From contig DXDW01000010.1 of assembly GCA_019115305.1 (NCBI GenBank), forward strand, positions 1-48,069: 48,069 nt of DNA, given 5' to 3'. The notes under the pieces are model-generated. The model saw only the letters and a list, made by a program, of their open reading frames with translations. It was not told the origin of the DNA and made no database searches. Numbering within the stretch: the first letter of the stretch is position 1; each line of letters begins with the position of its first letter. Below, piece after piece: positions 48,031 to 48,069 of the stretch. The translations under genes were made by a program, and so were the position numbers. The DNA is from Candidatus Anaerofilum excrementigallinarum. GTDB lineage: Bacteria; Bacillota; Clostridia; Oscillospirales; Ruminococcaceae.

Positions 48031-48069
48031 AAAACGTATTTTCGCTTTTTATTGCAATTTTTTCGGGCC

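Overview
The window is a GC-rich chromosomal segment from a Firmicute, probably an anaerobic gut clostridium of the Ruminococcaceae/Oscillospiraceae type (inferred from gene content and style only). It is a dense core-metabolism region with no phage, IS element, CRISPR array, rRNA or tRNA that I can support. Main blocks: (1) AraC regulator, nagB, metallophosphoesterase; (2) orphan EutH-like permease and lysS; (3) a Trp-type T-box leader in front of a trpXYZ-like ABC transporter plus an M55 D-aminopeptidase; (4) MarR / cytidylate-kinase-like / MATE operon with twin palindromic operators; (5) PrsA-type foldase, DEAD-box helicase, HU; (6) a complete UMP biosynthesis operon pyrB-C-F-K-D-E-carA-carB; (7) B12-binding radical SAM protein and GNAT; (8) MarR, then ECF sigma with an RsgI-like anti-sigma carrying four PepSY-like repeats; (9) diguanylate cyclase, class B sortase, BTAD regulator; (10) a full shikimate/Phe/Tyr operon with an aroE-aroK fusion; (11) cupin, plsC and YesL-like genes. 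The most interesting signal is the pyrB leader, which the ORF track does not list. It contains a consensus promoter, a U-rich initially transcribed region, a 27-codon leader peptide, a GC hairpin followed by U-rich RNA, and an intrinsic terminator starting 1 nt after the leader stop codon. This matches the architecture of enterobacterial pyrBI attenuation, here in a Firmicute-type genome, and it precedes an ATCase with a PyrI-type zinc motif fused to its C-terminus.
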